The notes beneath the pieces were generated by a model that saw only the letters and a program-made list of their open reading frames with translations, searched no databases and was not told where the DNA came from. A program made the translations under genes and the position numbers. Shown piece after piece: positions 20,998-32,851 of a stretch of 64,000 nucleotides of DNA (positions are counted from its first letter, which is position 1; each line of letters opens with the position of its first letter). Source of the DNA: Dactylis glomerata (lineage: Eukaryota; Streptophyta; Magnoliopsida; Poales; Poaceae); the NCBI GenBank assembly GCA_007115705.1, contig QXEO01002102.1, forward strand, positions 1,692,509 to 1,756,508, written 5' to 3'.

Positions 20998-22631
20998 TGA
21001 TGCGTGGTGAATGACCAGCCCATTGGGAACCCCAAGAGGAAGGTGTGATGAGTATAGCAGCTGGTTTTCCCTCAGTTAAGAAACCAAGGTTTATCGTTCT
21101 TGGAGAGGAGAGACAAACGACTGAAGGTGATACTTGCTAGTTTGCGACAGCTTCGGACAATTTATATTTGGCGCCTCGTCCAAGCTTTGCTTGCTAGCTG
21201 CAACGTGGAACCTGCACACACACAACCAAGTACTTTGCTCCCAACTTACGATGAGGTTGTCAATCTCACCGGTTTGCTGGAAACAAAGGTTATGAGTGTA
21301 TCGAGTGGAAAACAGTAAAAGTATGCGAGTAAAGTAAACAGTGCGAGTAAAGTAAACAGGTGATAGCAATATGATGGAAATAGGACCGGGGTCCACAGTT
21401 CACTAGTGGTGTCTCTCCATAAGATAAATAACACATGCTGGGTAAACAAATTACAGTTGGGCAATTGATAGAATAAAGATAAACGTGATATGTCAAGAAG
21501 ATCACTATGAGATTTACTCTGGGCATTACAACAAAATACATAGACCGCCATCCAACTGCATCTATGACTAATAATCCACTTGTGGCGAATCAATCCGAGA
21601 ACTGCACAAGTATTAAGTTGCGAACAACAGATAATTGCATTAAGCAAAGTGTGTAATGTAAACAAAGCATATGCCCTTGAGCATATGAATGTTGTTTTCT
21701 CCCTAGTAGCAACAGCACATCTACAACCTTAGAGGTTTCTGTCACTCCCCCAGGTTAAATAGAGGCATGAACCCACTATCGAGCATAAATACCCCCTCTT
21801 GGAGTCACTAGCAACTACTCGGCCAAGATAGCTACTAACAACGGAGAGCATGCAAGATCATAAACAACATAGAGATAACAAAAGATAATATTCAGTACAG
21901 CAACTCAATCATAAACACCAATATTCATCGGATCCCAACAAACCAAACATGTAGAATTACATAACGGTGATCTTAATCATGAAGGGCAGCTCATGAGATC
22001 TAAACATGAAGCACATGGTGGAGGAGACAACCATCTAGCTACTGCTATGGACCCATAGTCCAAGGTAGACTACTCACTCATCGCTCCGGAGGCAAGCATG
22101 GCGATGAAGAAGACTTCCGGTGGCGATTCCCCTCTCCGGCAGGGTGCCGGGAAGAGCTTCTGGACCCTCCCGATCTTCGGGTCAACGGCGGCGGCGGATC
22201 GCGATGTGTTCTGGAAAAGTGATCGGGTACTTAGGTTTTTTCCGTTGGGGGGTCTTTATAGGCGAAGGGGCGATGTCAGAGGAGGTACCAGGCGGCCTCA
22301 CACCATGGTGGCGCGGGCCAGGGGCTGGCCGTGCCACCCTGGCGTGTGGGCCCCTAGTGGCCCCTCTCCTTCTCTCCTTCGGATCTCTGGAAGCTTCCGG
22401 GTAAAATAAGACTTCAGGAACTTGTTTCGTCCAATTCCGAGAATATTTCCTGTGTATCACTTCTGAAACACAAAAACAGCAGAAAACAGGGAACTGGCAC
22501 TGTGGCAACTCGTTAGTAGGTTAGTTCCGGAAAATGCATAAAAGTGCCACTAAGTGTAACGAAACAGTAGGCAAATGGTGTAAAAACAAGCATGGAGCAT
22601 CAAAAATTATAGATACGTTGGAGACGTATCA
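20998..22631 (-). repeat. 5' LTR of element C
   Basis: This 1,634-bp LTR reads, on the minus strand, TGATACGTCTCC to CACGCATCA. It is the same subfamily as 578-2231, with two rather than three copies of the 18-bp minisatellite. Part of the GC-rich inverted repeat is at 22310-22345. It borders element F sequence at 22632. Confidence 0.9.
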
Positions 22632-24109
22632 CCAATCCGAGGGCCAATTTCCGCACGTCATTGCTTCCACGCCTAGGCCATGTTCGCTCGTGGTTCAAAG
22701 GCGCTGAAGCAGGAGAAGCACCAAGTGCGTCGGAGGAGGAGGCTAGATCAACTGCCCCTAGCCTCCCTGTCACGACGGAGAAAAACAAGAAGACCGTTGA
22801 TGGTTCCCAGCATGGTTGGGACATATCCCTGATCCACTACACCGACATGGTCTTTATACTTCCTCAAGATCATGCCAAACTACGGCAAGTCGCAAGTCGT
22901 CCAGGAGCCAAAACTCGGCTAAGGGCCTTGGCGCTTCAAGGCATGGCAAGCGATGCCATAGGAGCAGAAGGGCCTTTTGAGGCTCAAAATGATGATGAGG
23001 AGGCTTCCGACGATGCCTCTTCCTCGTCTATGGAGATGCTCCCCGGTTTGCCTCCTTACGGCGACCTTGACCAGTCTATCCCTTCGGATGACGAGTCCTA
23101 CCTCGAAGACCTCCACACCGCACCGGCACATATAGCGGTGGATGAGACCCCCGAAGACCTTGGGGCCGCGAAAGCGGCAGAACACGATGCGCAAAAGAGC
23201 GATAACTCAAAGGGGGATGCCGACAAACAAGCACCGGTCGAAGAAAACTTAGCCGACCAAGTGCGTGACCAAGGCCGTACAATCACTACAAAACTTGATA
23301 AGTTCATCGAGTTCATGATGAGCAATGCTCATGTGGCACCAGGAACACCACGATGAGTGGTGGACCCGCAAGAGGAGGAGATCCTAGCCGGCGCTGCGGC
23401 AAACGCGTCGGCCAACAATGGGCGTCAACAATGTGACCCGGGCCTGCGGGCACAACCATTGGTTATGCCCGCCACTTCTGCTAACGCAGAACCACGCCCG
23501 AGCACACTTAAGGACTACCACGACATCGTCGAAGACATGGTGGCCAAGAAGTTCAAGCAAATGGCCATCGAACAAGCTCCTCGCTCCTCAGAGAGTGAGC
23601 TTGAGAAGCCTTATGAAGCATGGCATGACCTAGTGTCATTCCCAGCTGGGTGGCACCCGCCAAAGTTCCGTCAGTTTGATGGGATAGGTGACGCTAGGGA
23701 GCACTTGGCGTACTTTGAGGCGGCTTGTGGCGATACAACCAATAGCTCGTCCCTTCTTCTTCGACAATTCTCGGGGTCACTAACTGGCCCTGCTCTCCAC
23801 TGGTATAGTCGCCTACCAGTGGGATCCATCAGCAGCTGGGCGGGCATGAAGGAAGTCTTCAAAAGACACTTCGTGGCCATGAAGAAAGATTTCTTCATTG
23901 TCGAACTAGCACAAGTTCGTCAACGACGGGAAGAGTCCATTGACGACTACATCGTCCGCTTCTGCAACAGCTATGTGCGTCTTGTTAGAGAGATGCACCT
24001 CGAGGACGCCATTGAGATGTGTGTCCATGGCATGCAACAACATTGGTCGCTAGAGGTATCATGGCGTGAGCCTAGAAACTTTAGCGCTCTCAGCTCGGCT
24101 GTGGCAGCC
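22632..24109 (+). pseudogene. gag of element F, first part
   Basis: The frame is open from at least 22661. It is acidic and disordered to about 23300, then has a Retrotrans_gag core: SFPAGWHPPKFRQFDG, ALHWYSRLPVGSISSW, EVFKRHFVAMKKDFF, RREESIDDYIVRFCNSYVRL. One in-frame TGA lies at 23354-23356. Codon use is GC-rich, unlike the Athila elements around it. It is split at 24109/24110 by element D and resumes at 34362. The start of F is cut by element C at 22632. Confidence 0.8.
24105..24109 (+). other. target-site duplication of element D (left)
   Basis: CAGCC directly precedes the LTR start TGATACG at 24110 and is repeated at 34357-34361 after the other LTR. Confidence 0.9.
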
Positions 24110-25617
24110 TGATACGTCCAATTTGCATCACTATTTTGTATCATAATTTACTGTTATTCATTGATATATTTCATATTTAGATGAGTTACTTATGTTATTT
24201 CCTTTGTTTTCACATGTTTGATGATCTTCGGAGGAGTTGCTGCCGGAGTCAGGATTCTGTTGGAAAAATGACCGTCAAGAGACCATATTTTGAAGATCAG
24301 GAAAATTCCAGGAAAATACCCAGAAATTATATTTTCCCAGAAGACTCAGGAAGCCAGAAGGGGGAGTCGAGAGGAGCCAGGGGGCTCCACACGCCAGGCC
24401 GGCGTGGGCCCACCCCTGGCCGCGCCAGCCCTGCGTGGGGCCACCCTGGCCCACCTCTGGTCTCGCCCCTCCACGTACATCATCGTCCCTGAAAACCTAA
24501 GTCAGGGGGGGTTCAGAGTTAGACACAGCCGCCTCTGCGGGGCGGAGAACACCAGAGAGAGAAAGCTCTTCGGCAGGGAGAAATCTGCCGGGGAAATTCC
24601 TTCCCGGAGAGGGGAGATCGTCGCCATCATCATCACCATCGCACTGGACTTCATTGGGATCATCATCATCATCATCTCCATCACCAGCACCTTCATCTCC
24701 ACCATCACCACGCCATCCCGCTATAACATCTTGAGTTGGATCTTGTTATATTCATAGGGGAAACTTTCCCGGTGTTGATTACTCTTGTAGTTGATGCTAT
24801 TGAGTGGAACCGTTGAATTAAGGTTTATGTCCAGATTGTTATTTACCATTATTTCACCTCTGATCATGATCCATATGATGTCTTGTGAGTAGTTCGTTTA
24901 GTTCTTGAGGACATGGGAGAAGTCAAGATGTTAGTAGTGAATTATTGTTGAGAAATATTTAGTGGTTTGATATTGTTGTGGTGCTATTTCACTAGTGGTG
25001 TCATGTGAACGTCGACTACATGATACTTCACCATTTATGGGCCTAGTGAGATGCATTGTGTATTTGGCTACCGACTGTGTGGTTGCTGGAGTGACAGAAA
25101 CCTAAACCTCCGTTGGGAGACCATTGCACCAGGGAGCGTAGGATCCTAGAGTTTAAGGCTGTGGTTAGATTTATCTTAATTACTTTCTTGTATTTGCGGA
25201 TGCTTGCAAGGGGTATAATCACAAGTGTGTATTTATCCTAGTAAGGGTAGTGCGCTAGCACAGGTTCACCCCCATAACACTTACCAAACCAATGAATACT
25301 ATTGGCTCTATGAAGCGAAAGCTCTTGACAGAAAACTCCCGTGTGTCCTCGAGAACGTTTGGTTATTATAAGTACACAACCGGCTTGTCCTTTGCTGAAT
25401 AAAGGATTGGGCCACTTGCTGCAATTGTTACTACTGTCTTTTATTTACTCGCACTTTATTTACTCGTATTACCAAATACTCCTGAAAACCTGTTTGCTAG
25501 TATTTACAGTGATTCCTTGGTCAAAACTGCTCATCAACACCTTCTGCTCCTCGTTGGGTTCGACACTCTTATTTATCGAAAGTACTACGATACACCCCCT
25601 ATACTTGTGGGTCATCA
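24110..25617 (+). repeat. 5' LTR of element D
   Basis: This 1,508-bp LTR runs TGATACGTCCAATTTGC to TGGGTCATCA. It contains a GC-rich inverted repeat (about 24405-24430) and an (ATC)n-rich stretch (24625-24715) one trinucleotide longer than in the 3' LTR. No clear TATA box was seen. Confidence 0.95.
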
Positions 25618-25628
25618 AGACTATTTTC

Positions 25629-25646
25629 TGGCGCCGTTGCCGGGGA
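25629..25646 (+). other. tRNA-Asp primer binding site of element D
   Basis: TGGCGCCGTTGCCGGGGA lies 11 bp after the 5' LTR and is identical to the site in element A. Confidence 0.95.
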
Positions 25647-25731
25647 GTGTAGCGCTATTGAAGAGTGGAATTGGTAAAGGTAACCGTCACTGTGAGTATC
25701 GTTTTTATTTTGACTTTTATTTTACTCTGCT

Positions 25732-28305
25732 ATGGAGAACTCTCCATTTGGTTTCCTATTTGGAAACACATCTTCTACTACTGCTGCTGCTGCACATGCG
25801 GAGGAACCACCACCGCCACCGCCTGCTGAAATTGATCCTTTTAAAATACCTATGAAAATTGTTGGGCGTATTATGGATAACTGCTATTCAGGAGATGGAA
25901 CTGTCCATCCGGGTGATCACTTATTATTTATACATGAATTATGCGAGTTGTTCAGATGTGCAGGTATTTCACCAAGCCAGGTTAAGAAGAAATTATTCTC
26001 ATTATCATTGAAAGGCAGAGCTGAGGAGTGGTATCGACTACTCCCGGATGGTCCATCTATGGCATGGGAGGATATTGTGCCTCTCTTTTATTCCAAGTTT
26101 TATCCTCCAAGTGAAATTCATAAAGACCGTAACCGGATATATAATTTTTGGCCTCATGATGGAGAGAGTATTGCCCAAGCGTGGGGGAGATTGAAGTTAC
26201 TAATGCTCAAATGCCCCATTCATGAGCTTCCCAATAATATTGTTATTAATAATTTTTATGCGCGGCTTACTCTTCCTGATAAGGATTATTTGGATGCTTC
26301 TTGCTTTGGATCATTTACTCATATGAAAGAAGATGCTAAGTGGAAACTTCTTGACCGTATACAAGAAAATGCTGAAGGTTGGGAAAACGACAAAGGTAGG
26401 AAGTCAGGTATAAACTATGATTATGAATGCATTAAATCTTTTATGGGAACCGATGACTTTCATAGTGTTAGCGCTGCTTATGGTCTTGATTCACAAATAC
26501 TTGCTAATTGTCTTAAGGCTTTTGCCTCTTATATTGATGTTCCAAAGAAAGATTGGAACAAGTATCATGCGCCTTATAAAGATTCTATTAGTCATATTCC
26601 TGCTGCAACTACTGAAGTTTGTACTGTTGATAGCATTGTGCCTGAACCTTATTTTGAGAAGACACCTTTCCCTGCTAAGGTAAAGAAGTATTCTACTTTG
26701 GTAAGTGTGTCTAATAAAAGTACTAAGAAAGCTACAGAACCTGATGAGCAAATTACTATTAAGTCTCGTGTAGCTATATTGAAGGATCTTGTTACTAAAG
26801 ATGTAGGGGATGAATATATTCTTTTTTGTGAAGATGCTTCTAACATTCTTTCACATCCAAAAAAGCACAGGAAAGCAAGTGTTCCTGATATTTCTGTCAG
26901 GATTGGAGATCATTGTTATTATGGTTTATGTGATATTGGTGCTAGTGCAAGTGCTATTCCCTTAGAGCTTTACAAAGAAATCATGCACGAGATTGGCGCT
27001 TGTGAACTTGAAGATATTGATGTGGTTGTTCAGCTTGCTAATAGAGAGACTGTGTGGCCTCTTGGTATTGTTCGAGATGTGGAAGTTCTATGCGGTAAGA
27101 CTAAATACCCTACTGATTTTTTAGTACTTGGTAAGGAGGCTAGTAAAACTTGTCCTATTATTTTTGGTAGACCCTTTTTGAACACTTGTGGTGCCGTGAT
27201 AGATTGTAAGAAGGAGAAAAATTTTACTAAGTTTAATGGAGAGTCTTATGAGTTTAATTTTTCCAAGTTTGCTAAGACTTCTTATGAAAATGACACGCCT
27301 AATGAAAATTTTCGAGTTGAACAGCTTGCTTCCATTGCTCTTGCTCCTAATAATGCCTTGCAGCAATTCATGGAAGATCACGAAAGTGATGTTTTTAGCA
27401 AGGAAAGAGAAGAGATTGACGATATTCTCCTTCGTCAACCACCATTACTCAAGCATAATCTACCTGTGGAGGATCTTGGTACCACTTTGCCGCCTAAAGA
27501 AGATCCTGTGTTTGAATTAAAGCCTTTGCCTGATGACCTCAAATATGCTTATATTGATGATAAGAAAATATATCCTGTTATTATTAGTTCTAAACTTTTA
27601 GGAAGGGAAGAAGAAAGATTATTGGAGATATTGAGGAAGCACCGAGGAGCTATGGGATATACTCTGGATGATTTAAAAGGGATTTCTCCCACTTTATGTC
27701 AGCATGCCATTAATATGGAGAAAGATGCGAAGCCAGTTGTGGAGCATCAGCGCCGCCTAATTCCCAAGATGAAGGATGTGGTAAGAAATGAGGTATTAAA
27801 GCTCCTTGATGCTGGTATTATTTATCCTATTGCTGATAGTAGATGGGTTAGTCCTGTTCATTGTGTTCCTAAGAAAGGAGGTATGACTGTTGTGCCTAAT
27901 GAGAATAACGAGCTTATTCCTCAAAGGGTAGTTGTTGGTTATAGAATGTGCATTGATTATAGGAAGGTAAACAAAGTTACTAAGAAAGATCATTACCCTT
28001 TACCGTTTATAGATCAAATGCTAGAAAGGTTGTCTAAGAAGACTCATTTTTGTTTCCTTGATGGTTATTCTGGTTTTTCTCAAATTGCTGTTAAGAAGGA
28101 TGATCAAGAGAAAACCACTTTTACTTGCCCTTATGGAACTTATGCTTATAGACGTATGCCATTTGGTTTATGCAATGCTCCTGCTACTTTTCAAAGATGT
28201 ATGTCTGCTATTTTTCATGGATTTTGTGAAGAAATTGTGGAGGTCTTCATGGACGATTTCTCCGTCTATGGAACTTCTTTTGATAATTGTTTGCACAAAC
28301 CTTGA
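25732..28305 (+). pseudogene. gag-protease-RT of element D
   Basis: An 857-codon frame starts MENSPFGFLFGNTSS. Gag core is at residues ~85-190 (LKGRAEEWYRLLPDGPSMAW, YSKFYPPSEI, IAQAWGRLKLLMLKCPIHEL). Protease is at ~398-485 (GLCDIGASASAIP; CPIIFGRPFL). RT starts at ~680 (WVSPVHCVPKKGG, YRMCIDYRKVNK, FCFLDGYSGFSQI, MPFGLCNAPATFQRCM) with active site VFMDDFSVYG at ~838. The frame ends prematurely at TGA 28303-28305, caused by one extra base in ACAAACC just before it. RNase H and integrase continue in another frame. Everything up to the active site is intact. Confidence 0.95.
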
Positions 28306-29380
28306 TAAAGTTTTGCAGAGGTGCGAAGAAACTAACCTTGTTCTTAATTGGGAGAAATGCCACTTTATGGTAAATGAAGGAATTGTCCTAGGACATAAAA
28401 TTTCCGAAAGAGGTATTGAAGTTGACAGAGCAAAAGTGGAGGCAATTGAGAAAATGTCATGTCCAAGAGATGTTAAAGGTATTCATAGTATTCTTGGTCA
28501 TGCTGGTTTCTATAGGAGGTTTATTAAAGATTTCTCTAAGATTTCAAAGCCTCTTACCAATCTTCTTCAAAAGGATGTACCATTTGTCTTTGATGCTGAT
28601 TGTAAGGAAGCTTTTGAAACTCTTAAGAAGGCTTTAACTACTGCTCCTATTGTTCAACCACCTGATTGGAATTTACCTTTTGAAATTATGTGCGATGCTA
28701 GTGATTTTGCTGTTGGTGCTGTTCTTGGACAGCGCATTGATAATAAGTTTAATGTTATTCATTATGCTAGTAAGACTCTTGATGCTGCTCAGAAGAATTA
28801 TGCTACTACTGAGAAAGAGTTTCTTGCTGTTGTTTTTGCTTGTGATAAGTTTAGATCTTACATTGTTGATTCTAAAGTTACTATTCATACTGATCACGCT
28901 GCTATTAGATATCTTATGACAAAGAAGCATGCTGAGCCTAGGCTTATTAGATGGGTGTTACTTTTACAAGAGTTTGATTTGCATATCGTAGATAGGAAAG
29001 GTGCTGAAAATCCTGTAGCTGACAACTTGTCTAGATTGGAAAACATTTCTTTTGATCCTATTCCTGTTAATGATAGTTTTCCAAATGAACAGTTGGCTGC
29101 AATTAATGTAACTTCACGAGACCTCCCTTGGTATGCTGATTATGCTAACTTTATTGTTTCCAAGTATTTGCCTCCGACCTTTACAGCTCAGCAAAGAAGA
29201 AAATTCTTCTATGATTTGAGGCATTATTTTTGGGATGACCCACATTTATATAAAGGAGTTGATGGTATCATGAGAAGATGCGTACCGGAATATGAACAAC
29301 AAGAGATATTAAGGAAATGCCATAGCAGTGCTTATGGAGGGCATCATGCTGGAGATAGAACCGCGCAGAAGGTTCTATAA
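28296..29380 (+). pseudogene. RT C-terminus, RNase H and integrase zinc finger of element D
   Basis: This continues pol in the +1-shifted frame after the frameshift at about 28297: RT thumb/connection (VNEGIVLGHKISERGIEVD, LGHAGFYRRFIKDFS), then RNase H (FEIMCDASDFAVGAVLGQ, NYATTEKEFLAVVFACDKF, TIHTDHAAIRYLM, VADNLSRLE), then the first histidines of the integrase zinc finger (GGHHAGDRTAQKVL). It ends at an in-frame TAA 29378-29380. The RNase H acidic residues are present. Confidence 0.9.
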
Positions 29381-30436
29381 TCAGGTTTTTATTGGCCAAC
29401 CCTCTTTAAGGATGCCAGAAGGTATGTTTTATCTTGTGATGAATGTCAAAGAGTTGGAAATATTTCTAGACGCAATGAGATACCTATGAGTTACACTCTT
29501 GTTATTGAACCGTTTGATTGTTGGGGATTTGACTTTATGGGTCCTTTTCCTCCTTCAAAAGGCTATACCCATATACTTGTTGCTGTTGATTATGTTACTA
29601 AATGGGTAGAAGCCATACCTACAAAGAGTGCCGATGGTGAGACCTCGTTAAAAATGCTTAAGGATGTTATCTTTCCTAGGTTCGGAGTGCCTAGATATCT
29701 TATGACTGACGGAGGCTCTCATTTTATTCAGGGTAGTTTTAGGAAAACTCTTGCTAAGTATGATGTCAATCATAGAATTGCTTCTGCTTATCATCCCCAA
29801 ACTAGTGGGCAAGTAGAGCTTTCAAATAGGGAGATTAAGTCTATCTTGCAGAAGACTGTTAATAAATCTAGGAAAAACTGGGCTAGTAAGTTAAACGACG
29901 CTTTATGGGCTTATAGAACTGCTTATAAGAATCCCATGGGTATGTCCCCTTATAAGATGGTTTACGGAAAAGCGTGTCACTTGCCCTTAGAATTAGAACA
30001 CAAAGCTTTTTGGGCAGTGAGAGAGCTTAATAGAGATTTTAAACTAGCCGGTAAGAAGAGGTTGTTAGACTTGAGTTCTCTAGATGAGTGGAGAAACGAA
30101 GCGTATGAGAATGCCAGACTTTTCAAAGAGAAAGTCAAGCAATGGCATGATAAGAGAATTCTTAAGAGAGAGTTCCATGTTGGTGAGAAAGTTCTTTTGT
30201 ATAGGTCTCGTCTCAGATTTTTTGCAGGAAAATTACTCTCTAAATGGGAAGGACCATATGTTATTGTGGAAGTGTACCGCTCAGGTGCTATTAAGATTGC
30301 TTCATTGAAAGATGATTCTACACAAGTGGTGAATGGGCAAAGACTCAAACATTATATTTCTAGAGATTCTTATAATGAAGATGTTGATGTTATTGAAACA
30401 GTTTCTCCGGAAGATTACATCCAAGACAAACTGTAG
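29381..30436 (+). pseudogene. integrase core of element D
   Basis: The same frame continues after the stop. It has the second half of the zinc finger (CDECQRVGN) and the catalytic core with three acidic residues (VAVDYVTKWVEA, LMTDGGSHF, SGQVELSNREIKS). The C-terminal module is FHVGEKVLLYRSRLR and SKWEGPYVIVEVYRSGAIKI. It ends at TAG 30434-30436 with an acidic tail. No chromodomain is seen. Only the TAA at 29378 separates it from RNase H. Confidence 0.9.
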
Positions 30437-30559
30437 GAACCTGCAGAGTTCGCTTTCGAATAGGTAACAGTTCTAGTCAGAAAAGTTTCGCGAAAAGTTC
30501 TTCTTTTAATATTTTTGCTGTTTTTACTAAATATGAAAAATCACGAGATGAAAAAGGGC

Positions 30560-30801
30560 AGGAAAAAGAGTCCGTGTGTGTCTCACACACGGGTGGCGCG
30601 TGTCCACCCCTGGCCGCGCCACCCCTATGTGAGAACACACCGGAACTCGTTTCCGTCCCGTTTTCCTCCTGTGACTTTGTTTCGATGTATAATTTTCGCC
30701 TATTTAACCCCCCGGAGTCCCCGAGGTCTGTATATCGTTTTCTCGTCGTGTTTTGGTTCGAGCTGTTTCTGCCAGGAGTTGATCTTAAGCTTGGGGAAGT
30801 C
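30560..30801 (+). promoter_or_regulatory. LTR-promoter-like module upstream of the second ORF of D
   Basis: A GC-rich inverted repeat (GGTGGCGCG...CGCGCCACC, 30592-30624) contains CCACCCCTGGCCGCGCCA, identical to part of D's own LTR. CGCCTATTTAACCCCCC (TATA-like, 30701-30707) follows, resembling CGCCTATAAAGACCCCC of LTR 578-2231. AAGCTTGGGGAAG (30787-30799) precedes the ATG. This looks like a copy of an LTR core promoter placed inside the element. Confidence 0.5.
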
Positions 30802-31158
30802 ATGGCCTCTTCAAGCGACGACAAGGGCAAAAGGCCCTATGTAGATGATCACCAGCGCCAGAAGTGGAAGGAGGCGCTAGGTTCTGGAAGAGCAAGGCCG
30901 ACAAACCCTGCTTTTGAAGGACCAACGAAAGCTAGGCGTATCTTTTCTCATGATTTGCAGGGACCAACATATCATGTTTTGGATCTTGACTCCATGCCCG
31001 TGATAGAACACGGCATGCTGGTCACTTTTGAGTTTTGCACTCAATATCAAGCTTTGAAGAGGGAAGTAAAGATGCTTCAAGAAGAGAATCTCAGGCTTCG
31101 CTTGATGCAGGAATATTTCATTAATCCAAGGCTGCTTCCAATACCACCAAAGGAGTAA
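30802..31158 (+). CDS. second ORF of element D, 118-residue coiled-coil protein
   Basis: The frame starts MASSSDDKGKRPYVDDHQ at 30802, the first ATG after the promoter-like module, and ends at TAA 31156-31158. The N-terminal half is charged (KRP, GRARP, KARRI; a possible nuclear signal). Residues ~75-105 (FEFCTQYQALKREVKMLQEE and on) form a leucine-rich heptad pattern, a likely coiled coil. It has no signal peptide, membrane segment or enzyme motif, so it is not envelope-like, although Athila elements often carry an extra ORF at this place. It is intact in this copy, unlike pol. The function is unknown; a nucleic-acid or Gag-binding accessory role is only a guess. Confidence 0.6.
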   Translation: MASSSDDKGKRPYVDDHQRQKWKEALGSGRARPTNPAFEGPTKARRIFSHDLQGPTYHVLDLDSMPVIEHGMLVTFEFCTQYQALKREVKMLQEENLRLRLMQEYFINPRLLPIPPKE

Positions 31159-32837
31159 TTCGTCATCGGTTTAGGCATCCCCTTGGCTTGTTCCAAGCTT
31201 GGGGGAGTGCCGCGGTATCACATCATTACCTTTTGTTCATTTACCTTTCAAGTAGAGTCATATCATGAATAGAGAAGTTATCATATAGAATAGTTTGCAG
31301 TTGGAAGTATCCTCCTTAGTTAGTTATCTATGTATCCCTTGGTGTGAGTTGCGGTAATGAAATATTAATGAGAAGTTTTATCGTTTACTTTTCGCACACT
31401 TTATGTTAGTCTGCAATCTCTCTTGTATGACTAGTCTTGTTGATTGGTATTGGTATCACATTGGGAGCATGAGTAGATTTAGTTGGTTTTGGCAAACCTA
31501 GCTTGGTCAGTAGCAACTTTACCTTGAAGTTTGAGTAGAAAATAATAAAGAAGTGCTTGCAGTTTCATCACTTCAGTTTTCCCTTATGTTTGGCTTATAA
31601 GCATTGTTATTCTTAAAGTTAAAATCATTGTACTTTCAAGGGAGTTTACATGATTGTTCTTATCATATGTATGTTTGTTTGTTTCATGCAACTCTTATGC
31701 TTGCTACCCAACCTTGCTAGCCAAAAACCTGTACTGAGAGGGAATACTTCTCGTGCATCCAAATCCCAAAAGCCAAGTTATTTCCAAAGAGTCCACTATA
31801 AATTCCTATGCATGGTATTTCAAGCCATTCCAAGTAAATTTTCATGTGCTACCTTTCAAAAACCTTCAAACACTTCTCATCTTGTGCCACTGTTTTTAGC
31901 TCATGAGGACGTAGTGGATGGGTTTGTTATCTTCCATACTAAATTAAGTACCCTTCGACTAGGCAGCTTCATCTGCTCGTCATTAATTTTGCAAGGGAGC
32001 TGGTCAGACCATTATAATCTCAAAAAGAAAAAGAAAGAAAAAGGCACTCCTCCAATGGAATGTGGAAGTTGGTCGGCACCCGATGGAATCGGTTAGCCAT
32101 GGTTTGAGAAAGGAAAAAGGTGGGGAGGAGTGCAAAGCTATAAAAGAGCACTAAAGTGCCAATTAATCAAACATCTCGGAACCGCTCTCACTTGTGTAGT
32201 ATGGAAGATATCAAGAACTCCGTTGCTAGTCGTTGACAAAAGCAATCACCTCTCAAAATAACTTTTACCTCTGTTTTACAAATGAAAAGCTCTAGCACAT
32301 GTTTAATCCCTGCTTCCCTCTGCGAAGGGCCTATCTTTTACTTTTATGTTGAGTCAACCTATTTCCCTCTGTCTCAAGCAAGCATTTGAGTTGTTATGAT
32401 TCACTCATCCATATGTTGATCCGTTTAATCATGTCTATTATCTTCCTTGTTTTGTATAATGCTTTTGTCTGAAGGAATATACCTTTGAAAGCTTTCTTTG
32501 AATGCAAAAGTTTACTTTGTTGAGCATATAGTCTTTGCTATATTAGCTCTGTTTTAAAAGGCTCCGTTTTAAAAGAGAGAATAGTTTGTTCTCCACCCTT
32601 CGACCAAGAACTAAGGTTTGCCATTGCTAATTATAATTTACCTTGTGCATCTTTATATGTGATTCCCTTTTACCTATTGCAAGTCTACATCTTATAAAGG
32701 GAAGTTGCTGTCTATTACAATTTGTGCCTTAGTGAATGTGATGCTTCTTGTCCGTATTTTGATTATCGACACTTCACTCCATAAACCTGTGGTCATGTTT
32801 ACCGAGTTTAGTTTTCGCTTGGGGACAAGCGAAGTCT
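31159..32837 (+). other. long noncoding tail of element D
   Basis: About 1.7 kb lie between the second ORF and the polypurine tract. A PPT-like AAGCTTGGGGGAG occurs at 31195-31207. From about 31733 to 32370 it is clearly related to the tails of the non-autonomous elements (38825-39440; reversed 53890-54500), e.g. ACTGAGAGGGAATACTTCTC. The rest is specific to D. No supported gene is present. Confidence 0.7.
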
Positions 32838-32850
32838 AAGCTTGGGGGGG
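32838..32850 (+). other. polypurine tract of element D
   Basis: AAGCTTGGGGGGG is one base before the 3' LTR start at 32852. Confidence 0.9.
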
Positions 32851-32851
32851 T

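Larger units (their letters stand above)
17072..22631 (-). mobile_element. non-autonomous Athila-type element C, 5' half, with Helitron insertion
   Basis: From 22631 downward the order is a full 5' LTR (22631-20998), a primer site present twice, a leader, and a gag frame from 20735. That frame is interrupted by a Helitron (19881-17741) and resumes at 17740. The element ends abruptly at 17072, within the region preceding the protease, where element B begins. The gag frame is otherwise intact, so C was young when the Helitron entered. It is the same family as A, E and J. Its 5' flank at 22632 lies in element F. Confidence 0.85.

Noticed and set aside
30802..31158. Envelope-like protein in element D
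   Set aside because: The position fits the extra ORF of Athila elements, but there is no signal peptide, membrane segment or cysteine pattern, so an envelope role is not supported.
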